Source: Polynucleobacter sp. TSB-Sco08W16 (lineage in GTDB: Bacteria; Pseudomonadota; Gammaproteobacteria; Burkholderiales; Burkholderiaceae). Taken from it: DNA of 64,000 nucleotides. Each line of letters begins with the position of its first letter. The first letter of the stretch is position 1. Made by a program: the position numbers and the translations under genes. The stretch spans positions 248,001 through 312,000 of the forward strand of contig NZ_CP061291.1 of the NCBI RefSeq assembly GCF_018687455.1, written 5' to 3'. Under the pieces are notes generated by a model, which was not told where the DNA came from, ran no database searches, and worked only from the letters and a program-made list of their open reading frames with translations. Positions 1-9,303 of the stretch are shown piece by piece.

Positions 1-137
1 TCCTGCTAGTGAAAATAGTAATTTTTGGAAGAAGTCTTTAATTTTGTACATGCATTTTTAATATTCGATGTGTAAGAGGAAGCCTACTATAATTCTAGAC
101 ACTATCGTGATTTTAAGTGGTGATTTGAGGGTGCCGA
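1..137. other. leading non-coding stretch with a -10-like element
   Basis: No complete gene is visible. One forward frame is open from base 2 to a TAA at 59-61 and could be the 3' tail of a gene that starts outside the window, but 19 codons are too few to judge. A TATAAT hexamer at 88-93 is a good -10 candidate for the glycosyltransferase operon that starts at 138. The matching -35 is poor. Confidence 0.3.
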
Positions 138-1478
138 TTGAAGGTTAAATCTATTGCGCAACAGAAAAACTGGCTTCTTCTATCCCATGCTTTCAATATG
201 GACGGTAGGGCGGCTAGCTTGACTATTACCGATAAGATTCCCTATTTCTTGAAAGCTGGCGTTCAGCCAATCGTTTTTAGCGCTATTACCGGTATAAAAG
301 ATGATCGTTTTCCACATAAGCAATTTTTAGCGTGGGGACCGGCAGCATTTCGATTTGATTTTCGGCACTGGGTCGCAAATCAATATGGGCGCGGTGTCCT
401 TTATAAGCTTCTGACCAGAACTGTTTCCATTCTTTTGGCTCCGCTGATTGCCATTGAGAAACTTATTCTTGGTTATTCAAGTCAATGGTCTTGGGCTCTT
501 CCGGCTTTTGTACGTGGCTATATTTTAATTAAAAAGGGTAAGGTTGATGTTATTTACTCTATTGGAAGTGCGTGGTCGGCTCATTTAGCTGGGGTGTGGC
601 TAAAGCGTGCAACTGGGCTGCCATTAATATCTGAGGTGCACGATCCTCTAGTTATTCGTAAGAATCCTAATGATCAAGGCTTTGAGAAGCCCAAGAATCG
701 TGATGCTCGCTTTCGCCACTATTTAGAGGGGCAGCTCTGCAAGCACTCAGACTATGTATGGTGGTTTACGGAAGGCGCCCTTCATTATGCAAAAGTAAGA
801 AATCCAAATCTAAATACCGTCAATAATGCGGTTGGTTTTGTAATCATGCCTGGTGCCAATCCTCCGGGTGAGATGCAGGGTGAGCCCCAACATCGGTATG
901 GAGACTACTTAAATTTATGCCATTTTGGTTCTTTAGCGAATGATCGATCGCTCTCCATTGTTCTGAATGCGGCTGTTAAGCTTTTTGAAAAATACCCAGA
1001 GGCTAGAAAATATCTTCGCGTGCATGCTTACGGCGCCCCCCTGGATTCTCTATCTCATGAGGCTATTAATCGTTATGACTTTTCTGATGTTCTGCTTGCA
1101 CATGGTCGACTAGAGAAAGATCCCCTTACTGGAAAGTCAGGACGTGAGCGCGTTGCAGAAAAAATGCAAGCAGCAGACGTGTTAATTTTGCTCCATGGAA
1201 ATGATGAGTGGTGTGCAGAATACATCCCATCAAAATTCTATGATTACTTATGGTCTGGTAGGCCTATTTGGGGCATCACCCATCGTAATCCGCAACTAGA
1301 TCAAATGCTTTTAGATCGTAAATCGTACTTAAGCGCTGATGGTGATGAAGAAGGCATTGCCATGGCCCTTGAAAAAATTTGGATAGACTGGCGGCAAAAG
1401 CAACTTCTACAGCCAATTTGGCAGCCAATTGGCGTTGATCAGGCGGTTAGCAGTATTCTTTCCCATATTGCTCAATAA
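138..1478 (+). CDS. GT-B glycosyltransferase (GT4-like)
   Basis: Probable glycosyltransferase of the GT-B fold acting in surface polysaccharide assembly on the cytoplasmic face of the membrane. The 446-residue protein has an N-terminal half with a GSAWSAHLAG stretch near residue 142, followed by an EVHDP motif. Its C-terminal nucleotide-sugar half carries PSKFYDYL at residues 364-371, the usual GT4 position for P-S-K-x-x-D/E-Y. The only in-frame start is TTG at 138; a nearby GTG at 131 is in another frame and closes at once. It heads a + strand set of three glycosyltransferases. Sugar donor and acceptor cannot be read from the sequence. Confidence 0.72.
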   Translation: MKVKSIAQQKNWLLLSHAFNMDGRAASLTITDKIPYFLKAGVQPIVFSAITGIKDDRFPHKQFLAWGPAAFRFDFRHWVANQYGRGVLYKLLTRTVSILLAPLIAIEKLILGYSSQWSWALPAFVRGYILIKKGKVDVIYSIGSAWSAHLAGVWLKRATGLPLISEVHDPLVIRKNPNDQGFEKPKNRDARFRHYLEGQLCKHSDYVWWFTEGALHYAKVRNPNLNTVNNAVGFVIMPGANPPGEMQGEPQHRYGDYLNLCHFGSLANDRSLSIVLNAAVKLFEKYPEARKYLRVHAYGAPLDSLSHEAINRYDFSDVLLAHGRLEKDPLTGKSGRERVAEKMQAADVLILLHGNDEWCAEYIPSKFYDYLWSGRPIWGITHRNPQLDQMLLDRKSYLSADGDEEGIAMALEKIWIDWRQKQLLQPIWQPIGVDQAVSSILSHIAQ

Positions 1479-1489
1479 AAGGCCGTATC

Positions 1490-2389
1490 TTGAAAGACAT
1501 CGTTCTTTACTGCAAATCCTATCGCAAAGATTTTCTGCGCTTAAAGCGGCTATTGCAGTCCGTATCAAAATTCAACGTTGACCAAATTCCATTTTATATT
1601 TCAACTCCTAATGCAGATAGGGAATTGCTCATTGAGTTGATTGGTGGCGAAGGCTACCAATGGGTAGCAGACGAGTCGATTATTCAGGCCAATTTGAATC
1701 TAAAAAAAGGTATCGAAGAAAATAAGTCCGGCAGTCTTACGCAGCAAATTATTAAATCTGAATTTTGGCGTCTAGGTTTATGCGAAAACTATGTTTGCTT
1801 AGATTCAGACTGTATTTTTATTAAAGATTTTTTCAAGGCTGATTTTTTAGCGCCAGACGGCAATCCTTATACGGTTATTTATCAAAATAAGGAATATTTT
1901 CAGTTCGCCATTGATCGTGGATTCTCTAAAGCCCCCCTGCAACTGATTGCTGAAGGCAATCAAGTAAAGCAGTTGTTTGGTCGTCAAGGGCCTAATTACT
2001 ACTGCCCTTGTCCGCCCTTTATCTGGTCGACAAAGGTATGGAAATCTCTAGAACAGTCTTATCTCAAGCCAAAAGAAATGACATTTTGGGATCTGTGTAC
2101 TCCAGATCATCCAGAGACCTTGCTTTACTTGGAGGCCTTACTAAATTTTCAAGCCATTCCATTGCATCCAATTGAGCAGCTTTTCCGAGTCTATTACTAT
2201 GATTGGCACTACTTTTTACTGCGCAGAATTGGTGAGACTCCTGCCAAAATAAAAGAGCATTATTTAGGCGTGATATATCAGTCAAGCTGGGATTTGAGTC
2301 TGGATTACGGTGCTAGCCAAAAATCGATTTACTCTAGAGCGCTTAAAAAAGTAAAAAGATTTGGTCGATACTTGCAAAGTTTTATCTGA
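1490..2389 (+). CDS. DUF6492-type putative glycosyltransferase
   Basis: This 299-residue protein resembles the DUF6492 group, proteins found in polysaccharide loci and thought to be GT-A-like transferases. A DSD metal-binding-type motif lies at residues 105-107 and a PFIWSTKVW segment follows in the second half. It begins with TTG at 1490, eleven bases after the preceding stop, and its TGA stop overlaps the ATG of the next gene by one base (TGATG), so translation is probably coupled. No membrane segment or signal peptide is seen. The family assignment comes from memory of conserved patterns, and its activity is unknown. Confidence 0.6.
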   Translation: MKDIVLYCKSYRKDFLRLKRLLQSVSKFNVDQIPFYISTPNADRELLIELIGGEGYQWVADESIIQANLNLKKGIEENKSGSLTQQIIKSEFWRLGLCENYVCLDSDCIFIKDFFKADFLAPDGNPYTVIYQNKEYFQFAIDRGFSKAPLQLIAEGNQVKQLFGRQGPNYYCPCPPFIWSTKVWKSLEQSYLKPKEMTFWDLCTPDHPETLLYLEALLNFQAIPLHPIEQLFRVYYYDWHYFLLRRIGETPAKIKEHYLGVIYQSSWDLSLDYGASQKSIYSRALKKVKRFGRYLQSFI

Positions 2390-3306
2390 TGATCGCGATG
2401 CCATTAATTAGCGTGCTGATGCCCGCCTATAACTCTGAGTTATACATAGCTGAGGCTATCAAAAGCATTCTTAATCAAAGCTATCAAAATATTGAGTTAA
2501 TTATTTTTGATGATGGCTCCTCAGACAACACGCGTCGAGTGATAGAAAGTTTTAGTGATCCTCGTATTGTAAAAATTCTTTCAGATCAGAATTATGGTGT
2601 TGTGAGAGCGCGCAATGAGATGATCGATAAGGCACGGGGACAATATATTGCGCTCATGGATGCAGATGATATCGCTGATCCTTCACGCCTTGAAAAACAG
2701 CTTGCAAGCTTGGAGAGCGGCGAGTCTGATTTGTGTGGAAGTGCGCAATGGGTATTGGATGAGGCCACTGGCCAGTTAAAAAAATCAAAAGATAAATTTA
2801 GAGACTCTGATTTACGCTCGCTATTGTCTGTTTACTGCGGACTTTGTAATTCTGCCATGATGGGTAGGGCGGAAATATTTAAACGTTTTAAATACGACAC
2901 CTCTATTCTGACTTCAGAAGATTATTACCTATGGGTACAGATGGCTGCGGCAGGTTATCGTTTCTTGAATTTAAAAGAACGTCTTATTACCTATCGTCGA
3001 TATCCAGCTCAAACAAGCTCAATTCATCTGGATAAATTTAAGCTCACCACCATTGAGGTGCAAAAAAAATATCTAGAATTATTGGGAATATCCCCTGAGC
3101 TTTATCCTCACCAACTACCATGGCCAAAGCGGGTAGCTGCTGGAGCGGGTTTGCTACGTGCTTTAAATAAACAATTTCCTGGAATTTCTCTGCAGGCTAA
3201 TTCTGAAATCTATGCGCGCTTCCAGTACCGGAAAAATGGTTTGTGGACACCCTTCACGCGCTTAGAGCGTCTATTGCTGGCACTTTGGGCAACTTTGGCA
3301 AGTTAA
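2389..3306 (+). CDS. GT2 family glycosyltransferase
   Basis: A typical inverting GT-A enzyme of family GT2. The N-terminal PLISVLMPAYN start is followed by a DDGSSDNT nucleotide-binding motif from about residue 41 and an MDADD metal-binding motif at about residues 90-94. Length (305 residues) is normal. The ATG overlaps the stop of the upstream DUF6492 gene. Its TAA is separated by a single base from the stop of a gene on the opposite strand, with no terminator between them. It presumably adds one sugar to an O-antigen or core unit; which sugar is not evident. Confidence 0.85.
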   Translation: MIAMPLISVLMPAYNSELYIAEAIKSILNQSYQNIELIIFDDGSSDNTRRVIESFSDPRIVKILSDQNYGVVRARNEMIDKARGQYIALMDADDIADPSRLEKQLASLESGESDLCGSAQWVLDEATGQLKKSKDKFRDSDLRSLLSVYCGLCNSAMMGRAEIFKRFKYDTSILTSEDYYLWVQMAAAGYRFLNLKERLITYRRYPAQTSSIHLDKFKLTTIEVQKKYLELLGISPELYPHQLPWPKRVAAGAGLLRALNKQFPGISLQANSEIYARFQYRKNGLWTPFTRLERLLLALWATLAS

Positions 3307-3307
3307 T

Positions 3308-4333
3308 TTAAAGATATTGCTGTAAATGTTTTGTAATCTGATCTTGATTTAACTCTGATTGCAATCCTGATACCTCAAGTAATCTATCGGCGCCTCTGTA
3401 GGAATGCCACATTTTTGGCATGATCTTCACATGTTTACCAAGCATTCCTGCTAAATGGCTCATGCCACTTTTTGAGCCTATGAAAACATCTGCATTTAAT
3501 AAATGATGGAAGGTGCTCATAAAATTACTATCAATATACTCATGAACTTCATAAGAAGTATCCCTGAAGTGCTCCCTCCAAGAGAAGGGGGCTCCATTTT
3601 CTGAGCGATATTGACCTTCTTTCCCCTCGCTAAAAATATGGATTGCTAAATCCTTATGTGTATTCTGGGTTACTAAATTAATCATCTCCAAATACCAGGC
3701 ATCCGGTAGCATTCTTGATGACAAGTCTGAAAATTGACGGCCAGGCAATAAGTCGCCTCTTCTGATGTGAACGGCAATATTTAACTTATTCCGGTTGAAC
3801 AAAAGCGGAATAGGGTAAGACTCTCTTGCTTTTAAATAGAGATTCAAAAACCAATCCTTGGTTGATGCATACTCGTAATCGCCAAAACGATTGTTTCGAA
3901 TCCTAAATGCAGTATTGGGCTCCGGATGGCTTTGAATAAATTGATCTATTACCTTATAAATGACTGCGTCACTTTGCTCATTTGAGGGAATATGAATCTC
4001 AAAATCCGGTAAATCAATTAGCTTAATTTCACCATATTGAATCCTCTTTTCAATCTCTTCGCGGCTAGGTAAACATGCTTTTGGATTCAGCATTTCATTG
4101 AGATCATTCCCAATGTTATGTGTTTCGTCCCCACGCTTTCCTCTGAGTTTCCGAAGAGATTGTTTGAGTTTCCATTTAAAAGAATTGCTGTGAGACTTAG
4201 TAAGCTGGCTTTCTGAGTAGGCAAATTGTAATTGGTTGCGAGTTGCAATCTTGAGGGCTCGATTCATGATGCCCATAGAATGGCCAATACCCGCATCGGG
4301 GTTATCGTAATCCAGCAGGAATCGATTACCCAT
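3308..4333 (-). CDS. fucosyltransferase-like protein (GT11/GT23-type fold)
   Basis: A 341-residue protein with the HIRRGD motif at residues 189-194. H-x-R-R-x-D is the GDP-fucose binding signature of alpha-1,2/1,6-fucosyltransferases and related enzymes. A second conserved-looking block, GSKSGMSHLAG, lies at 286-296, where these families have a S-x-S-x-x-x-x-L-A motif. The 5' end overlaps the 3' end of the GT10 gene by 8 bp, so the two form an operon on the minus strand, inverted relative to neighbours on both sides. GDP-fucose could come from manC-gmd-fcl at 43.8-47.5 kb. Sub-family and linkage are uncertain; a NodZ-like or GT11 assignment is possible. Confidence 0.65.
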   Translation of the reverse strand: MGNRFLLDYDNPDAGIGHSMGIMNRALKIATRNQLQFAYSESQLTKSHSNSFKWKLKQSLRKLRGKRGDETHNIGNDLNEMLNPKACLPSREEIEKRIQYGEIKLIDLPDFEIHIPSNEQSDAVIYKVIDQFIQSHPEPNTAFRIRNNRFGDYEYASTKDWFLNLYLKARESYPIPLLFNRNKLNIAVHIRRGDLLPGRQFSDLSSRMLPDAWYLEMINLVTQNTHKDLAIHIFSEGKEGQYRSENGAPFSWREHFRDTSYEVHEYIDSNFMSTFHHLLNADVFIGSKSGMSHLAGMLGKHVKIMPKMWHSYRGADRLLEVSGLQSELNQDQITKHLQQYL

Positions 4334-5342
4334 TATTTAAGTCTTTAAGAATCTGATTCATGATGGTTGCTACGTAAGCAGTAGTATCAAATTCCATCGC
4401 CTTAGGGCTCAAAAGAAATTCACGAATGTTATTTTGATAGTTTAAATATTCAAGCTCATTGATGCTAAGCAAATGGCGATGAACTTCTTCAGTATTCTTA
4501 AAATTTCTTCTGTCGATGAAGCAAGATCTTGGGATATGCTTGCTAATCGTGTGTGATCCCCAATAAACCGGTACGCAGCCCCCAAAAAAACAATCGAATA
4601 TTTTTTCGCTAATGTAGTCGGGAAGATTGGCTACATTTTCATAGCAGTAGGCAAACTTTGTTTTGCGGTAAATGGATTCTTTATCAACAACTTCTCCCGC
4701 ATAACTTGGAAAAGGTTTGTATCCAAATATTTGAGTTGCTAAACGCTTTAGGCGCCGCAATATTTTTTCAGAGGCATTAAATGCGGGTTCAGGCTTTCCC
4801 CATCCAAGGCCGAATAGTGAGAAATATTGAGGGGCATTTTTCTCATACCAGCGAATAACCTCTAAGCGCTCTCTATAGAGATCATTTTCAAGGCCTTTCG
4901 GAAAAGCTTTATTGGCATTAATAATGCAAGAAAAGATGGACCTCTCGGAAAAGGATGGTGTGATATTGCTTCTAATTTGGTTGGGTATGAATACGTGGCG
5001 GACATTCGGCAAATCAGCAAAGTTGGTATTCCAAGTAAATACGCCATCAAATTGTCTGAGGTAGGTTTTGTTCTGGTTAGGGGGGCAAATGTAGGGATTT
5101 TCGGTGGCAATGAGGTATTTTTTGCCAGAAATTTGATCTAAGGCTTGGCCGTCATGCAAAATGCTAAAAGCGATCTCGCGGCCTTGGTTAACATCCGGAT
5201 TATTTAATTCAACCCCGTGCTTTAGAAACTCTGATCTTAGTAATCTATTGGTAAAAGTGGGGTTATAGGTATGATGTTTATCAATTTCCTCAAAAGAGGC
5301 ATTTTTTACCCTATCTGGTTGATAGTAATTGGCAAATAACAT
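4326..5342 (-). CDS. GT10 family alpha-1,3/1,4-fucosyltransferase
   Basis: The 338-residue protein carries the core GT10 signature: FAYCYEN, then DYISEKIFD and GGCVPVYWG at about residues 242-262. This is the GDP-fucose binding region of Helicobacter-type alpha-1,3-fucosyltransferases. No signal peptide or C-terminal heptad repeats are present. Its start codon lies only 5 bp from the divergent start of the next + strand gene, so its promoter must overlap that gene's coding sequence. It is the first gene of a two-gene minus strand operon with the HIRRGD protein. Transfer of fucose to a surface glycan is likely; the acceptor is unknown. Confidence 0.82.
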   Translation of the reverse strand: MLFANYYQPDRVKNASFEEIDKHHTYNPTFTNRLLRSEFLKHGVELNNPDVNQGREIAFSILHDGQALDQISGKKYLIATENPYICPPNQNKTYLRQFDGVFTWNTNFADLPNVRHVFIPNQIRSNITPSFSERSIFSCIINANKAFPKGLENDLYRERLEVIRWYEKNAPQYFSLFGLGWGKPEPAFNASEKILRRLKRLATQIFGYKPFPSYAGEVVDKESIYRKTKFAYCYENVANLPDYISEKIFDCFFGGCVPVYWGSHTISKHIPRSCFIDRRNFKNTEEVHRHLLSINELEYLNYQNNIREFLLSPKAMEFDTTAYVATIMNQILKDLNNG

Positions 5343-5347
5343 TTGAT

Positions 5348-6289
5348 ATGACTCTATTTAAGCTTCAAAACTCTAAACACAAAGCCATTGCAGATTCCAA
5401 AATTTTGCTGGCTGGCCCTATTAGAAATGTAGCGCATACGATTCAAAATGAGGTTGAAACCTTGGTTGCGAGTCTTGGGAACTTCAAAGAAATTGATTGC
5501 TTTGTAGTGGAAAGTGATTCTAGTGATAATACCGCGAAAAAATTAGAAGAACTACAGGGCGTCATTAAAAACTTCTCTTATATCAGTGTGGGCAACTTAA
5601 GTGATAAGTATCCTAGGCGCACTGATCGCATTGCCTTGTGTAGAAATATTATTATTGATGCTGTAGCCTCAAATCCGCAATTTGCAGATATTGATTACAT
5701 TGCAATGGCTGATCTTGATGGCATGAATTCATTGGTCACGCCGGAAAAAATTGCCCAATGCTGGGAGGTGGAGGAGCCATGGGATGTGATTACAGCCAAT
5801 CAGTTGGGTGAGTACTATGATATTTGGGGTTTAAGTCATCCCTATTGGAATCCAATGGATTGCTGGGAACAAAAGCGCCAATTAGAGAATATTTTGGGAA
5901 ATGACATGGCTGAAAATATTGCCGTCGGATCCAAGCAGTCCCCCATTGATCCGCGGGCTGATCTTATTGAGGTGGATTCAGCATTTGGTGGATTAGGCAT
6001 CTATACGCGTGAAGCCTTTTTAGCAGGTAGATATGCAGGGACTGATGATCAAGCTAATGGCATAGATGTTGCAGACCATATCCCTTTTCATCGTGACTTA
6101 AGAAATAAAGGCTATCGTATTTTTATTAATCCTGCCTTAATTAACTGCGATAAGACCCCCGGTGGCTCAGTAGAAAAAGTTCAGCTGCCTAAGCCTAAGG
6201 GTGGACTAAAATTAGTGCAAAAATTGGGTATCTTTTTATTTGGGAAAAAGCGCTTTAATAAATACCTGCAAATACTACAAACGCCATAG
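5348..6289 (+). CDS. GT-A-type glycosyltransferase (possibly GT69/CAP59-like)
   Basis: A 313-residue protein with an N-terminal LLAGPIRNVA strand and ESDSSDNT segment, a DLDG metal-binding motif at residues 122-125 and a VDSAFGGLGIY acceptor-side segment. The layout resembles the CAP59/mannosyltransferase (GT69) family more than classical GT2, but the assignment is not firm. No clear Shine-Dalgarno sequence precedes the ATG at 5348, and the start is 5 bp from a divergent gene. It resumes the + strand order broken by the inverted fucosyltransferase pair and is followed 32 bp later by rfbB. Confidence 0.6.
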   Translation: MTLFKLQNSKHKAIADSKILLAGPIRNVAHTIQNEVETLVASLGNFKEIDCFVVESDSSDNTAKKLEELQGVIKNFSYISVGNLSDKYPRRTDRIALCRNIIIDAVASNPQFADIDYIAMADLDGMNSLVTPEKIAQCWEVEEPWDVITANQLGEYYDIWGLSHPYWNPMDCWEQKRQLENILGNDMAENIAVGSKQSPIDPRADLIEVDSAFGGLGIYTREAFLAGRYAGTDDQANGIDVADHIPFHRDLRNKGYRIFINPALINCDKTPGGSVEKVQLPKPKGGLKLVQKLGIFLFGKKRFNKYLQILQTP

Positions 6290-6321
6290 TTAAAATTGGC
6301 TAAATTAATAAAGATAGAGCA

Positions 6322-7383
6322 ATGATTTTAGTAACTGGTGGGGCAGGATTTATTGGGGCCAATTTTGTTTTAGATTGGCTCTCTTCTTCTAGTGCTGAGG
6401 GCGTGGTTAATTTGGATAAGTTGACCTATGCTGGTAATCTTGCCAACTTGCAAATTTTGGAAAATGATCCCAGGCATATTTTTGTGCATGGCGATATTGG
6501 CGATAAAGAGCTAGTTGCAAAACTATTGATAGAGCACCGACCGCGAGCCATCGTCAACTTTGCTGCTGAAAGCCATGTAGACCGCTCTATTCATGGCCCT
6601 GCAGAGTTTATTCAAACCAATATTGTTGGTACCTTCAATTTATTGGAATGCGCGCGCGAGTATTGGGGGAATTTGAAGAGCTCTGAAAAAGAAGCGTTTC
6701 GTTTTCATCATGTATCTACTGACGAGGTATATGGATCATTATCGGCAACAGATCCTGCTTTTAGTGAAACCAATCCCTATGAGCCCAATAGCCCCTATTC
6801 AGCATCTAAAGCTGCCTCAGATCATTTAGTGCGTGCCTGGTTTCATACCTATGGATTCCCAGTGGTGACAACGAATTGTTCAAACAACTATGGTCCTTAT
6901 CACTTCCCTGAGAAGTTGATTCCATTGGTCATTCTCAATGCCTTAAATGGTAAGCCTTTACCAATTTATGGTGATGGTCAACAAATTCGGGATTGGTTAT
7001 ACGTTGGAGATCATTGTTCAGCAATACGTGAAGTGCTGGCAAATGGGCGATTGGGAGATACCTACAACATCGGTGGCTGGAATGAAAAAGCCAATCTAGA
7101 TGTAGTAAAAACAATTTGCACAATTTTGGATGAGCTTCGGCCACGCTCTGACGGCAGGCCTTATGCCGAGCAAATTACTTTTGTAACAGATCGTCCCGGG
7201 CATGATCGTCGCTATGCGATTGATGCAAGTAAGCTTGAAAAAGAGCTTGGGTGGCGTCCTGCGGAAACGTTTAATACGGGTATTCGAAAGACGGTGCAGT
7301 GGTATTTGGATAACCCAGACTGGGTTGATGGGGTAGTCACGGGTTCTTATCGCGACTGGCTTGAGAAGCAATATAAAAACTAA
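6322..7383 (+). CDS. rfbB: dTDP-glucose 4,6-dehydratase
   Basis: Second step of dTDP-L-rhamnose synthesis: NAD-dependent conversion of dTDP-glucose to dTDP-4-keto-6-deoxyglucose in the cytosol. The 353-residue extended SDR has GGAGFIG at residues 6-12, an HVSTDEVYG active-site strand with the Asp-Glu pair typical of this dehydratase, and catalytic YSASK with Tyr159 and Lys163. Length matches the family. It is the first of four contiguous rhamnose genes in the order rfbB-rfbD-rfbA-rfbC, with gaps of 13, 32 and 0 bp, so it is probably co-transcribed with them. Confidence 0.96.
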   Translation: MILVTGGAGFIGANFVLDWLSSSSAEGVVNLDKLTYAGNLANLQILENDPRHIFVHGDIGDKELVAKLLIEHRPRAIVNFAAESHVDRSIHGPAEFIQTNIVGTFNLLECAREYWGNLKSSEKEAFRFHHVSTDEVYGSLSATDPAFSETNPYEPNSPYSASKAASDHLVRAWFHTYGFPVVTTNCSNNYGPYHFPEKLIPLVILNALNGKPLPIYGDGQQIRDWLYVGDHCSAIREVLANGRLGDTYNIGGWNEKANLDVVKTICTILDELRPRSDGRPYAEQITFVTDRPGHDRRYAIDASKLEKELGWRPAETFNTGIRKTVQWYLDNPDWVDGVVTGSYRDWLEKQYKN

Positions 7384-7396
7384 TCAATATCAATAA

Positions 7397-8332
7397 ATGA
7401 ATATTTTGGTCTTCGGAAAAGATGGACAATTAGGTCGAGCTTTTCAGGATCAACTTCACGCTTTCCAAGCAAGTCAGGACAATGCTATTCATTTTGTGGG
7501 TCGTGCCGACTGTGACCTTAGCAATCTGGATTCTCTAAGAAGCTTATTACACTCGTCTCACCCTGACGTGATCATTAATGCTGCCGCATATACCGCGGTA
7601 GATAAGGCTGAATCAGAAGAAGAATTAGCATTTGCCATTAACGCTGAGGCGCCTAAATTAATGGCTCAGTATGCTGCTAGGCGTGGTGTATCGCTTCTGC
7701 ATTTTTCAACTGATTATGTATTTGATGGATCAAAGCAGACTTCGTATACGGAGTTAGATCAACCCAATCCTCTGGGTGTATACGGACAATCCAAAGAAGC
7801 GGGTGAGCGCGCCATCGTAAATTCTTTTGTAAATGGCGAAGGTCGGTACGCAATTTTGAGAACTAGCTGGGTATACGGGGATGGCGGCAATTTTATTCGT
7901 ACGATTCTTCGTTTGGCAAAAGAGCGAACAGAGTTGCGTGTGATTGAAGATCAGCTTGGTGTACCAACAAGTGCTCAGTGGTTGGCTGAGCTTGGTACGA
8001 AATTGGCTTTTAGTCTAGCTAATAAAAAATGGAATTCGGGTATTTATCATGCGGTACCGCTTGGGGAGACCAATTGGTATAGCGTGGCTAAATTGGCTGT
8101 CCAGTCTGCTATTGATGCTGGTGTAAGGCTTGAGGCAAGCCCAGCCAGTATTAAGCCAATACCAGCCTCTGAATACCCATTACCAGCTCCACGGCCAATG
8201 AATTCTCGGTTATCCACAGATAAGCTTCAAATTGAGCTGAAACGCTTGGGTCTTGTGTCAAAATTACCCCATTGGAATACGCCATGGGATGAGCAAGTTT
8301 CCACTTACGTCAAGAATTTACCTGTAAATTGA
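7397..8332 (+). CDS. rfbD: dTDP-4-dehydrorhamnose reductase
   Basis: Last step of dTDP-L-rhamnose synthesis, reducing dTDP-4-keto-L-rhamnose with NAD(P)H. The 311-residue protein opens with the nucleotide-binding GKDGQLG at residues 7-13, has the family motif STDYVFDG, and the SDR catalytic pair in YGQSK (Tyr129, Lys133). Length is usual. It lies 13 bp after rfbB and 32 bp before rfbA; the product feeds rhamnosyltransferases that are not individually recognisable here. Confidence 0.95.
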   Translation: MNILVFGKDGQLGRAFQDQLHAFQASQDNAIHFVGRADCDLSNLDSLRSLLHSSHPDVIINAAAYTAVDKAESEEELAFAINAEAPKLMAQYAARRGVSLLHFSTDYVFDGSKQTSYTELDQPNPLGVYGQSKEAGERAIVNSFVNGEGRYAILRTSWVYGDGGNFIRTILRLAKERTELRVIEDQLGVPTSAQWLAELGTKLAFSLANKKWNSGIYHAVPLGETNWYSVAKLAVQSAIDAGVRLEASPASIKPIPASEYPLPAPRPMNSRLSTDKLQIELKRLGLVSKLPHWNTPWDEQVSTYVKNLPVN

Positions 8333-8364
8333 TGTTTGCTTTATCCCATTAAATAAGGGTAAAG

Positions 8365-9303
8365 ATGGCAAATAGTCATACAAAAAATCGTAAGGGAATT
8401 ATTCTGGCCGGTGGTTCAGGTACCCGTCTTTATCCTGTTACCCAAGCAGTTTCTAAGCAACTCATGCCGGTTTATGACAAGCCGATGGTCTACTACCCGC
8501 TAACTACTCTCATGCTAGCTGGCATTCGAGATATTTTGCTAATCTCCACCCCTCATGACACACCTCGTTTTGCTGAGTTGCTAGGTGATGGTTCGCAGTG
8601 GGGCTTAAATATTGAGTACTGCGTTCAACCTTCGCCTGATGGCTTGGCTCAAGCATTTACGCTGGGCAAAAACTTTATCAATAATCATCCAAGCGCTTTA
8701 GTGCTAGGAGACAATATTTTTTATGGCCATGAGTTAGTGGCTAATCTTGAAAGCGCAGATGAGCGCGTAAGTGGAGCAACGGTATTTGCCTACCATGTGA
8801 CCGATCCCGAGCGCTATGGTGTAGTGGAGTTTGATAAAAACTATAAGGCAATCTCTATTCAAGAAAAGCCATCGCAACCAAGGAGCAATTACGCAGTTAC
8901 TGGACTCTATTTTTACGACAATCAAGTGTGCGATATCGCCAGCTCAATTAAGCCGAGTGCCCGTGGCGAACTTGAGATTACGGATGTCAATCGCATCTAT
9001 CTTGAAAAAGATCAATTGAGTGTAGAGATTATGGGGCGTGGTTTTGCTTGGTTAGATACCGGAACACATGACTCCTTACTAGACGCGGCTGGCTTTATTG
9101 CTACCTTGCAAAAGCGCCAAGGTCTCATGGTTGCTTGCCCGGAAGAGATTGCATACCGTCAGGGTTGGATTGGTGCTGAGGCAGTACAAAAGGTGGCCTC
9201 CCAACTGAGTAAGAATAGTTATGGTCAGTATCTAATCAAAATATTGAATGAGATGAAAAGTGGTGCGCAACCTATTTCTTTATCATCTAAAAAGGTTAGT
9301 TAA
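8365..9303 (+). CDS. rfbA: glucose-1-phosphate thymidylyltransferase
   Basis: First committed step to dTDP-L-rhamnose: glucose-1-phosphate plus dTTP gives dTDP-glucose. The 312-residue protein has the nucleotidyltransferase signature GGSGTRLYP from residue 16 and the sugar-phosphate contact KQLMPVYDKPM. A GDNIFYG metal-binding motif follows. The TAA stop overlaps the ATG of rfbC by one base. A C-terminal tail of about 20 residues beyond the usual end looks unstructured and is the only variation seen. Confidence 0.95.
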   Translation: MANSHTKNRKGIILAGGSGTRLYPVTQAVSKQLMPVYDKPMVYYPLTTLMLAGIRDILLISTPHDTPRFAELLGDGSQWGLNIEYCVQPSPDGLAQAFTLGKNFINNHPSALVLGDNIFYGHELVANLESADERVSGATVFAYHVTDPERYGVVEFDKNYKAISIQEKPSQPRSNYAVTGLYFYDNQVCDIASSIKPSARGELEITDVNRIYLEKDQLSVEIMGRGFAWLDTGTHDSLLDAAGFIATLQKRQGLMVACPEEIAYRQGWIGAEAVQKVASQLSKNSYGQYLIKILNEMKSGAQPISLSSKKVS

